NCBI GenBank assembly: GCA_049609065.1
Contig: JBMYYE010000056.1
Location: forward strand, 1 to 15,783
Source: JBMYYE01 sp049609065
GTDB lineage: Bacteria; Pseudomonadota; Alphaproteobacteria; Rhodobacterales; Rhodobacteraceae
Direction: 5' to 3'
DNA length: 15,783 bases
Each line of letters opens with the position of its first letter. Positions within the stretch are counted from its first letter, which is position 1. The translations under genes and the position numbers were made by a program. The notes beneath the pieces were generated by a model. That model did no database searches and had not been told where the DNA came from. It saw nothing but the letters and a program-made list of their open reading frames with translations. Positions 1 through 6,148 of this stretch are shown here, piece by piece.

Positions 1-54
1 GAACCGGTGTACACGGATTTGCAATCCGCTGCGTCACCACTCCGCCAACTCGCC
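1..54 (-). tRNA. tRNA-Cys (GCA), 3' end cut off by window edge
   Basis: Read on the minus strand, the molecule starts at 54 with the acceptor arm GGCGAGT. A D arm follows with stem GCG/CGC. The anticodon stem GCGGA/TCCGT closes the 7-base loop TTGCAAA, so the anticodon is GCA. The variable region and the first half of the T arm (ACCGG, then TTC) follow before the window ends. About 20 bases, including the second half of the T arm and the 3' acceptor strand, lie outside. The GCA anticodon reads Cys codons. Confidence 0.93.
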
Positions 55-350
55 TTTATGGATTTTGTGTGGTTGTGGTGGAGCCACACATCCTGCGGCG
101 CTTTCTATGTCTGTTCTGTGCGCTTCGCAAGCGTAAAATCGGCAATGGTTCCGCATTTTCCAGTTCTTCGGCGCAAAAGAAAGAGGGAGGGCTTTCGCAA
201 GGCGCTTAGGTGAAATCTCGCGCTTAGCAGTGGAGGATCTGTTAGATTGCATTTTTTCGAGTTTCTTTGGCCATTCGGCATGTGTCGGGCGTTGCCCCCG
301 TGCGCTGGATATGGCATGAGGAGATGGATTCTATAAGCGAAAGTGTTGAC
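55..350. other. Gene-free spacer between tRNA-Cys and pcm-like gene
   Basis: No convincing gene is seen in these 296 bases; the small open frames here look like chance. The spacer holds a 7-bp inverted repeat (TGTGTGG at 66-72, CCACACA at 84-90), a small hairpin CGCTT-CGC-AAGCG (121-133), and a direct repeat GCGCTTAG at 202-209 and 220-227. I could not place a promoter for the downstream gene with confidence. Confidence 0.6.
102..130 (-). promoter_or_regulatory. Possible promoter of tRNA-Cys
   Basis: On the minus strand TTGCGA (130-125) is followed after 17 bases by TAGAAA (107-102). Each box matches 4 of 6 positions of the housekeeping consensus. Transcription would start about 40 bases before the mature tRNA. 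This is a consensus match only. Alphaproteobacterial promoters are loose, so it is tentative. Confidence 0.3.
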
Positions 351-1004
351 ATGTCAGATTATACTGCGCTCCGTACAATGATGGTGGACACACAGGTCCG
401 TCCTTCAGATGTGACGAAATACCCAATCCTAGAAGCCATGCTGTCCGTTCCTCGGGAACGGTTTGTGCCCGAAGATCAACGGTCAGCGGCCTATGCGGGA
501 ACGCCCGTTTCCTTTGGTGCGAACCGCTCTATGCTTGAGCCACGCGACTTTGCAAAGCTTTTGGATGCGGTAGATATCCAACCTAACGAAGTGGTGCTGG
601 ATCTTGGATGTGGGCTTGGGTATTCGGCAGCGATTATCGCAAATCTTGCTGAATTTGTCGTTGCCGTTGAAGACGATAGCGAAATCGCAGAAGAGGCGCA
701 GGCGAATCTTTCTAGCAATGGCATTGATAATGTGGCTGTGCTAACTGGGCCGCTGGCTGGTGGAAACGCCAAGCACGGGCCTTTTGACGTGGTGATTGTC
801 GAAGGCGCCATCCAATCCTTCCCCGAGGTTATCGTCGATCAGCTCAACGAAGGCGGACGGGCCGCTTGTATTTTCACCGACGGAAACTTAGGTGAAGTTC
901 GTATAGGCTCTAAGATTGATGGCGCCATGCATTGGCAGTTTGCCTTTAATGGGTCTGCTGCCTTATTGAATGGTTTTGAAAAAGTAGCGGAGTTTGCTCT
1001 TTAG
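351..1004 (+). CDS. Pcm-like SAM-dependent methyltransferase (annotated family: protein-L-isoaspartate O-methyltransferase)
   Basis: The 217-residue protein has the PCMT-type Rossmann methyltransferase fold. The N-terminal region carries the roseobacter form TMMVDTQVRPSDVT, followed by VPRERFVP. SAM motif I is VLDLGCGLGYS at about residues 82-92, and the acidic ribose-binding strand VEDD is at 106-109. It was called by similarity to L-isoaspartyl methyltransferases, which repair damaged proteins. However, the canonical S-Q-P substrate segment is replaced by LEP (62-64), so the substrate is uncertain. The frame stays open upstream to a TTG at 267 and has an ATG at 324. I chose ATG 351 because the family N-terminus begins there, although its ribosome site is weak. 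It ends 19 bases before tolC and is probably co-transcribed with it. Confidence 0.85.
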   Translation: MSDYTALRTMMVDTQVRPSDVTKYPILEAMLSVPRERFVPEDQRSAAYAGTPVSFGANRSMLEPRDFAKLLDAVDIQPNEVVLDLGCGLGYSAAIIANLAEFVVAVEDDSEIAEEAQANLSSNGIDNVAVLTGPLAGGNAKHGPFDVVIVEGAIQSFPEVIVDQLNEGGRAACIFTDGNLGEVRIGSKIDGAMHWQFAFNGSAALLNGFEKVAEFAL

Positions 1005-1023
1005 CTCCGCGTAAGGAGTGCAC

Positions 1024-2391
1024 ATGGTTGTAACTGTATCGCGTAAATGGATTGGTGTAGCATTGTTGTGCTTGCCGATTATGCCAATACCTGTGGCTGC
1101 GGAAACGCTCCATACTGCTCTTATTTCAGCGTATAAAAGCAGTGGGTTGTTAAAACAACAGCGCGCTGTTTTGCGCGCGGCCGATGAAGATGCCGCAAGC
1201 GCAGTCGCGGCGCTTCGACCTGTGCTATCATATGCGGCCAATGCCACACGTGCATCTTCGGGTGCCGCAGGTGGCCAATATAATAACAGCAGCTCGGTTG
1301 CCTTACAGGCGGAGCTCACACTCTATGATTTTGGGCGTACGCGTTTGGCTATCAAGTCCGCGAAAGAAAGCGTTCTACTGTCGCGTGATGCGCTTCTAGC
1401 GGCTGAGCAGCAGGTGCTGTTGCGTGCGGTTACGGCCTATGCAAATTTACGCTTGGCACAAAGCACGCTCAATCTGCGCTCAAACAATGTGCGCGTCATC
1501 ACGAAAGAGTTGCGCGCGGCCCGCGATCGTTTTGAAGTTGGTGAAGTGACACGTACAGATGTGTCTCTTGCAGAAGCACGCCTTGCCAGCGCCCGTGCGC
1601 TACATGCGTCCGCACAAGGTCAGCAGCTCAACGCACGCGAAGAATTCCGCGTTGCGGTTGGTCGTCTCCCGAATGGGGGGCTGAAGGTGCCTGCAACGGC
1701 GAAAATAGCGCGCAGTGAAAAGAAAGTTGTTGAAATTGCGGTGAAAAACCACCCGCAAATTTCGCAATCACGCCGAAATACCGCCTTGGCGGATTTGGGT
1801 GTGGCGCGGGCCAAAGCTGCGTTTAACCCGACCTTGTCGGCTAAAGCCCAGTTTTCAGAAGACAATAAACGTCGCGAAAATAAATCGCTAAGTGTGCAGC
1901 TCTCGGGGCCGCTCTATGCGGGGGGGGCTTTGTCCTCTGCGGTGCGCAAAGCGGCGGCAAATCGGGATGCAGCCTTCGCAGGTCTACATATGACCACTCT
2001 GTCGGTAGAGCAAAATGCACGTACAGCATGGAATCAGTTGCAGGTTGCAGGTGCGTCACGCGAAGCAAGCAACCGTGGCATTCGTGCATCACGAAGTGCG
2101 TTTGAAGGTGTGCGCGAAGAGGCACAGGTTGGATCGCGGACAACTTTGGATGTGTTGAACGCTGAGCAAGAGTTGCTCAATGCCAAAGTGGATGGGGCTT
2201 CTAGTGCTGCCAACCAAGTCATAGCAAGTTACAAAGTGTTGGAAACAATGGGTTTATTGACTGCAACGCATCTCAATCTTGATGTGCCAGTCTATGATCC
2301 AACGGCATATTATAATGCGGTTAAATCTGCCCCAAGCCAGAGTATACAAGGTAAAAAGCTAGACCGTATTTTAAAATCGATTGGCCAATAG
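1024..2391 (+). CDS. tolC: TolC-family outer membrane efflux/secretion channel
   Basis: The 455-residue protein is a TolC-type outer membrane channel, the outer partner of type I secretion systems and tripartite efflux pumps. It starts with a Sec signal peptide (hydrophobic core GVALLCLPIM, likely cleavage after AA at about residue 26). Two repeats of the outer membrane efflux domain follow. The conserved GPLYAGGALSS turn lies near residue 295, and TTLDVLNAEQELLNAKV near the C-terminus is typical of the family. Length is normal. ATG 1024 has AAGGAG five bases upstream; the frame also offers GTG at 1018, which overlaps that site. It follows the pcm-like gene by 19 bases and precedes the PopZ-like gene, an order common in alphaproteobacteria. 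No inner-membrane partner is adjacent, so it probably serves several transporters. A G8 run (1920-1927) lies inside the gene. Confidence 0.93.
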   Translation: MVVTVSRKWIGVALLCLPIMPIPVAAETLHTALISAYKSSGLLKQQRAVLRAADEDAASAVAALRPVLSYAANATRASSGAAGGQYNNSSSVALQAELTLYDFGRTRLAIKSAKESVLLSRDALLAAEQQVLLRAVTAYANLRLAQSTLNLRSNNVRVITKELRAARDRFEVGEVTRTDVSLAEARLASARALHASAQGQQLNAREEFRVAVGRLPNGGLKVPATAKIARSEKKVVEIAVKNHPQISQSRRNTALADLGVARAKAAFNPTLSAKAQFSEDNKRRENKSLSVQLSGPLYAGGALSSAVRKAAANRDAAFAGLHMTTLSVEQNARTAWNQLQVAGASREASNRGIRASRSAFEGVREEAQVGSRTTLDVLNAEQELLNAKVDGASSAANQVIASYKVLETMGLLTATHLNLDVPVYDPTAYYNAVKSAPSQSIQGKKLDRILKSIGQ

Positions 2392-2423
2392 TAGCGTTTG
2401 GTAAACCAATTTTCGCTCTCTTG

Positions 2424-2452
2424 TTGTGACTCGCGCGCGATGTCGCTAACAT
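2424..2452 (+). promoter_or_regulatory. Possible promoter of PopZ-like gene
   Basis: TTGTGA (2424-2429) and TAACAT (2447-2452) are separated by 17 bases, with 4 of 6 matches each to the housekeeping boxes, and lie 28 bases before the start codon. A 12-base dyad TTGGTAAACCAA (2398-2409) sits just upstream and could be an operator. The 88-base gap after tolC would allow separate transcription. Confidence 0.3.
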
Positions 2453-2479
2453 CTAGGTAACATTCGAGCAGGAAACGGT

Positions 2480-3436
2480 ATGTCAGATTCTTTGGCCCAT
2501 CATGATTTTGAAGACGTTCTTCAATCTATTCGCAAACTTGTTAGCGAAGAAGAGCACGGACGACCCGCAGATCCTGCGCCGTCAGATCCAGTGATCGATG
2601 CTAAATCTACTATCTCTGATGATATCGGCGTAGATACGCTTGAGGCGGCTGTGCCTGTGCTAGATTTACGCGATATTACCGCGCAAAAACCATCCCCTGA
2701 GCCATTGATCCTAAAAGACTTCATTGCACCAGAGCCACGTACTCATACGGCGCCTGTGGCAACGGGGATTGATGTGACCGCGGATGCGCCGGCTGAGATT
2801 TTTATCTTAAGCCCTGCTTTGCGTGTTGGTGATGACGCGTATGATGAAGATGCGGTGGATACCCTAAATGGCATCGATAATGAAACCTCCCTTGATGAGA
2901 GTTTTTTATACGACAGCCTTGTGCCTGATGCACCGTTTGCATCAGGAGAGGAAGACCCTCTTGAGATCAAGGCAACGGTTGCAGCTGATGTTGAAACTGC
3001 AAATCTAGGGGAATTGGTGACGCGCCTGGCTGCTGCGGTTGATAAGCAAAATGAAGAAAGCTTTGAGGCCGAAGAAGCTGAAAATGGTCGCCGTAGCACG
3101 TCTGGAAACGAAGCTTTCCATACGCCTATGGTGTCAAATTTCGCCCCAACCGTCCAAGAAGATGTCGCAGATGCGTATAGTGTGGATGTCGATCTTGAGG
3201 CGACTGAGCTTGCTGTGGACATGGATGCACCTGAGGCGACCCCTCCACTGGCATCTATGGAGCTGGGCGATGAGGAACAGCAACTGATCGAAGATGAAGT
3301 TCTTGAAGATCTGATACAGCAGATTATCCGAGAGGAACTTCAAGGCGATCTTGGGCAGCGTATTACGCAAAATGTCCGCAAATTGGTACGCAGCGAAATG
3401 AGCCGAGCACTTTCTGAACGTGGATTGCTTGACTAA
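2480..3436 (+). CDS. PopZ-like acidic protein (polar organizing protein candidate)
   Basis: The 318-residue protein is very acidic and of low complexity in the middle, with short predicted helices only at the ends. Residues 9-25 (FEDVLQSIRKLVSEEE) match the pattern of the N-terminal client-binding helix of PopZ (EEILASIRRIISED in Caulobacter). The last 43 residues (LEDLIQQIIREEL, then RITQNVRKLVRSEMSRAL) align in pattern with the PopZ C-terminal oligomerisation helices (LEDVVRELLRPLLKEWL...). PopZ forms a polar hub that anchors the chromosome origin. Position next to a tolC-type gene also fits what I recall of the Caulobacter popZ neighbourhood. AGGA lies six bases before ATG. Database annotation may simply be a hypothetical or DUF2497-type protein. 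Function is inferred, not shown. Confidence 0.65.
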   Translation: MSDSLAHHDFEDVLQSIRKLVSEEEHGRPADPAPSDPVIDAKSTISDDIGVDTLEAAVPVLDLRDITAQKPSPEPLILKDFIAPEPRTHTAPVATGIDVTADAPAEIFILSPALRVGDDAYDEDAVDTLNGIDNETSLDESFLYDSLVPDAPFASGEEDPLEIKATVAADVETANLGELVTRLAAAVDKQNEESFEAEEAENGRRSTSGNEAFHTPMVSNFAPTVQEDVADAYSVDVDLEATELAVDMDAPEATPPLASMELGDEEQQLIEDEVLEDLIQQIIREELQGDLGQRITQNVRKLVRSEMSRALSERGLLD

Positions 3437-3445
3437 GCACTGCGC

Positions 3446-3477
3446 ATAAAAAACGCGCCATGAAGGCGCGTCTTTTT
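3446..3477. terminator. Bidirectional intrinsic terminator
   Basis: The stem is ACGCGCC (3453-3459) paired with GGCGCGT (3465-3471), with loop ATGAA. A T-rich run (CTTTTT) follows on plus, and an A-run before the stem gives U residues on the minus transcript. It lies between two convergent genes and can stop both. Confidence 0.9.
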
Positions 3478-3496
3478 AAGGTATGTTCAAGAAAAT

Positions 3497-3808
3497 CTAC
3501 GCAGCAGCTTGCTGGTTGCGACGTTCGCTTTCCTCACGGGACAATGCAACAGATGTGCGTATGCCACGATCAACAAATTCCATGAGACCATTTACAACGC
3601 GTTCGCTCGGATCGATGCCCGCGCATGACAATACCTCACGCCCATCACGAGAGCGCGCCCAACGAGCAATCTGCTCTGGACCATTGCCATATTTTTTGTC
3701 ATCTGCGATTGCATCATCAAGCGCAGCTAAGACCACAGCGGCAAATAATTTGCGCGAGCGGTTGCCTTGTTCATGATTGAACGCAGTGCCATCGACAAAA
3801 TCTAACAT
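3497..3808 (-). CDS. Small conserved Rhodobacterales protein (DUF6280-like)
   Basis: The 103-residue soluble protein has no signal peptide or membrane segment. It contains ARKLFAAVVLAALDD-type helical sequence (here SRKLFAAVVLAALDDAI), then GPEQIARWARSRDGREVL, CAGIDPSERVV and a C-terminal tail SREESERRN. I recognise this as a small protein kept almost unchanged across roseobacters, which I believe is DUF6280. No function is known to me. The REVLSCAGIDPSERV segment is reminiscent of a short motif (F..VC..AGLDP..V) in phage-derived small proteins, but that is a loose likeness. The ribosome site GGAG lies five bases before ATG on the minus strand. The gene is single, divergent from efp and convergent with the PopZ-like gene. 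Confidence 0.85.
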   Translation of the reverse strand: MLDFVDGTAFNHEQGNRSRKLFAAVVLAALDDAIADDKKYGNGPEQIARWARSRDGREVLSCAGIDPSERVVNGLMEFVDRGIRTSVALSREESERRNQQAAA

Positions 3809-3871
3809 TCAAGCTCCCCCAATCAGGTTTCAAAATGCGTAGCGTCCAATATGACGATTTTGTAAAGATTC

Positions 3872-3893
3872 GGTATGTGGTAAACCTCATACC
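3872..3893. promoter_or_regulatory. 22-base dyad, possible operator
   Basis: GGTATG (3872-3877) pairs with CATACC (3888-3893). After one T/T mismatch the pairing continues inward (GGT against ACC around two A residues). It lies in the divergent control region between the small minus-strand gene and efp, 64 bases from the former. It could be a regulator site or a leader hairpin of the small gene. Confidence 0.4.
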
Positions 3894-3945
3894 AGCCATG
3901 CAGCAGATGCATAGCTACCTTCTACGCTTTCACGCGTGCGGCTTC

Positions 3946-3974
3946 TTGCAACACGCGAGCCTTCAATATATAGG
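3946..3974 (+). promoter_or_regulatory. efp: Possible efp promoter
   Basis: TTGCAA (3946-3951) is followed after 17 bases by TATAGG (3969-3974), overlapping a TATATA run. The start codon is 40 bases further on. The good -35 box and the AT-rich -10 region in this divergent gap make it plausible. Confidence 0.4.
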
Positions 3975-4014
3975 GAGTTCTCGTCTCCAATCAAGCTTTT
4001 CATGAAGGTAGGGT

Positions 4015-4578
4015 ATGTCAAAGATTAACGGTAATGAAATTCGACCAGGCAATGTCTTGGAACATAATGATGGTCTTTGGGCTGCTGTCAAAGTTGACCA
4101 TGTGAAACCTGGCAAAGGTGGGGCCTTCGCCCAAGTGGAGTTGCGCAACCTGCGAAATGGATCAAAGCTGAACGAACGTTTCCGCTCCGCTGACAAAGTG
4201 GAACGTGTACGTTTGGAACAAAAAGACCAACAATTCCTCTATGAAAGCGATGGAATGCTCGTGTTCATGGATACGGAAACATATGAACAAATTGAACTTC
4301 CTGCCGATCTTTTGGGGGAACGCCGCCCTTTCTTGCAAGATGGCATGACCATTATTGTTGAGTTCTACGAAAGCGAAGCATTGAACGCGACGGTGCCACA
4401 AAAAGTGACATGTAAAGTTGTGGAAACGGAGCCTGTTGTCAAAGGCCAGACCGCTGCCAAAAGCTTCAAGCCAGCTGTGTTGGACAATGGCGTAAAAGTC
4501 ATGGTGCCCCCATTTGTGGGCCAAGACGAAGACATTGTCGTAAACACCGAAACCATGGAATACGCTGAGCGCGCCTAA
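4015..4578 (+). CDS. efp: Translation elongation factor P
   Basis: The 187-residue protein has normal EF-P length and three beta-barrel domains. EF-P binds between the P and E sites of the ribosome and relieves stalling at proline runs. The N-terminal KOW-like domain carries the loop KPGKGGAF with Lys34 at the tip, the residue lysylated by EpmA (with EpmB) in bacteria of this type. The OB domains include FMDTETYEQIEL and the C-terminal signature region GQTAAKSFKPAVLDNG, then VPPFV and INTETMEY-like VNTETMEY. AAGG lies six bases before ATG. It stands alone between a divergent promoter region and a strong terminator. Confidence 0.97.
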   Translation: MSKINGNEIRPGNVLEHNDGLWAAVKVDHVKPGKGGAFAQVELRNLRNGSKLNERFRSADKVERVRLEQKDQQFLYESDGMLVFMDTETYEQIELPADLLGERRPFLQDGMTIIVEFYESEALNATVPQKVTCKVVETEPVVKGQTAAKSFKPAVLDNGVKVMVPPFVGQDEDIVVNTETMEYAERA

Positions 4579-4597
4579 GATTGCGCACTGAAAACAT

Positions 4598-4626
4598 AAA
4601 AACCCAGCTATCGGGCTGGGTTTTTT
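4598..4626. terminator. Bidirectional intrinsic terminator after efp and ygfZ
   Basis: AACCCAGC (4601-4608) pairs with GCTGGGTT (4615-4622) around a six-base loop. Flanking A and T runs lengthen the stem and give a U tract in either direction. It sits between convergent genes. Confidence 0.93.
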
Positions 4627-4632
4627 ATTTTC

Positions 4633-5373
4633 TTATGTCTGGTTTTGCCCCGTGATCTGAATGTGGCCTGCCATCATTTCATCTCCCATTTGATCAAACC
4701 GAAGATAGGCGATGGCCTCCGTGTTGTGGGTGGTCCCGATTTTCCCGATGGTTTTCCCGTTTCGCGTGATCGCCTCTCCCGAAGTAAGGGGGGCCGAGCC
4801 CTCAACCCGAGTGAGCCCTTTTCGCAACGTGGTTTTGTGTTTCATGCGCGCTGTGACCTCTTGGCCGACATAACATCCCTTTTTAAAATCCACGCCGTTT
4901 AACCGTTCAAACCCGCATTCAAGGATGTAGCTGTCATCAGAGATAAGATCCGTGCCGCTTTGCGGGATGAGATGCGTCACATAAATCGCGGGCCAGTTCA
5001 CGTGATTTTCTTGCGGCACCACATCATAATGCCGCCAACCGAGGTCAGGATGTCGAGGATCCTCAAGCGCCCCATCAGGGGCCGTTCCCAAACCACGTCC
5101 CAGTCTGAGCGTGCTTTCGCGAATATCGACATCGGCGCGCAGCCTATACATGTTGAGCCGCGCGATCGTGGCGTCCGCCTGTGCTGCATCCAAATCAATT
5201 AAAATATGATCATGACACCCGATCAAAAAGAAATCAGAGAGGTACTTTCCCTGAGGTGTCAAAAGCGCGGCATAACTGATGTCACCTGCGGTGCCTGGCA
5301 CGCGGTTCGTCACAAGGTTATCAAGGAATTTGTGGCGATCCTCACCGTGAATTTCAAAAATACGTCGTTCCAA
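4633..5373 (-). CDS. ygfZ: YgfZ/GcvT-domain folate-binding protein, Fe-S maintenance
   Basis: The 246-residue protein belongs to the YgfZ (COG0354, IBA57-like) family, related to glycine-cleavage T protein. It uses tetrahydrofolate to help assemble or repair Fe-S clusters. The family signature KGCYVGQEV lies at about residues 165-173, with the conserved Cys167. The N-terminus RRIFEIHGEDRHKFLDNLVTN is the usual tetrahydrofolate-domain start. I chose TTG 5373 because AGAGG lies six bases upstream and family proteins begin just before this IFEI segment. An ATG at 5418 would add 15 residues that do not look like the family, and the open frame runs on into the opposite gene. It is divergent from the glycosyltransferase (82-base gap). 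Confidence 0.9.
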   Translation of the reverse strand: MERRIFEIHGEDRHKFLDNLVTNRVPGTAGDISYAALLTPQGKYLSDFFLIGCHDHILIDLDAAQADATIARLNMYRLRADVDIRESTLRLGRGLGTAPDGALEDPRHPDLGWRHYDVVPQENHVNWPAIYVTHLIPQSGTDLISDDSYILECGFERLNGVDFKKGCYVGQEVTARMKHKTTLRKGLTRVEGSAPLTSGEAITRNGKTIGKIGTTHNTEAIAYLRFDQMGDEMMAGHIQITGQNQT

Positions 5374-5455
5374 GTTAGGCCTCTTTTCTGAGCAGAACTC
5401 TATACATAACCCGCCCATCGGGTTACGCAAGACGCAGACATGAAAAAGGTTTGCC

Positions 5456-6148
5456 ATGGCTGCGCCGCTCTCGATTATAATCCCGACGCTCAATGCGGGA
5501 TCCGTATTGCCCAAAACGCTTTTGGCGTTGATGGAAGGCTTGGACGCGGGCGTCATTCGCGAGGTTATCATCGCAGATGGCGGATCAACGGATAATAGCT
5601 TTGATATGTCAGACGCCGCAGGCTGCATTTGGCTGCCTTCCCCGAAGGGGCGCGGTGCACAGCTGCGCCATGGCGCGGAGAGGGCACGCGGGGACTGGCT
5701 TTTCTTTTTGCATGCGGATACGGAGCTGTCCTCAGGCTGGAGCGATGCGATGTTGAACCACGTATCGGCACAAAACACGGCCGCTTATTGCCGGCTTGCG
5801 TTTCGGTCCAAACATCCATTTGCGCGTGTGGTTGCGGGCTGGGCCAATTTGCGCTCTCGGATTTTTGGCCTCCCTTATGGGGATCAAGCCCTGCTTGTGC
5901 CACGTCGGCTTTATGACGCGCTTGGCGGCTATGCAGCCGTTCCCCTTATGGAGGACGTGATGATCGCGCGCGCGCTAAAGGGGCGGTTGATTGCTTTGCC
6001 TATTACGGCCACGACGGATGCAAGCCGCTACGAAGAAGAGGGCTGGCTTAGACGTGGGGCCAAGAACCTCACGATCCTTCTCCGGTTTTTGTGCGGGGCA
6101 AACCCCAAAGACCTTGTCACAGGGTATGAGCGGATCAATCGTCGTTGA
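5456..6148 (+). CDS. TIGR04283-type GT2 glycosyltransferase
   Basis: The 230-residue protein is a family 2 (GT-A) glycosyltransferase without membrane segments. It has SIIIPTLNAG at 6-15, the nucleotide-binding IIADGGSTDNS at 38-48, KGRGAQLRHGAERARGDW at 64-81, and the metal-binding FLHADTEL near 84-91. The RGAQLR and HADT pattern is that of TIGR04283, a group named after arsenosugar biosynthesis. Later MEDVMIARALK is the acceptor-site region. No arsenic methyltransferase, radical SAM partner or TIGR04282 gene is present here, so the substrate is unknown. AAGG precedes ATG by six bases. The 3' end overlaps the convergent ABC exporter gene by 14 bases. Confidence 0.88.
   Translation: MAAPLSIIIPTLNAGSVLPKTLLALMEGLDAGVIREVIIADGGSTDNSFDMSDAAGCIWLPSPKGRGAQLRHGAERARGDWLFFLHADTELSSGWSDAMLNHVSAQNTAAYCRLAFRSKHPFARVVAGWANLRSRIFGLPYGDQALLVPRRLYDALGGYAAVPLMEDVMIARALKGRLIALPITATTDASRYEEEGWLRRGAKNLTILLRFLCGANPKDLVTGYERINRR

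Noticed and set aside
105..317. Minus-strand open frames upstream of the pcm-like gene (34-252 and 105-317)
   Set aside because: They show no ribosome site or recognisable motif, and one runs into the tRNA gene. Composition looks like chance.
346..366. TTGACA at 346 with TATACT at 360 as a promoter
   Set aside because: Spacing is about nine bases and the elements overlap the start codon of the pcm-like gene.
2399..2407. TGGTAAACC shared by the tolC-popZ gap and the dyad at 3872-3893
   Set aside because: The nine-base string also occurs inside valS coding sequence near 12192, so the sharing looks like chance.
4645..5391. Plus-strand frames across ygfZ
   Set aside because: They are antisense shadows of a gene with a clear YgfZ signature on the other strand.
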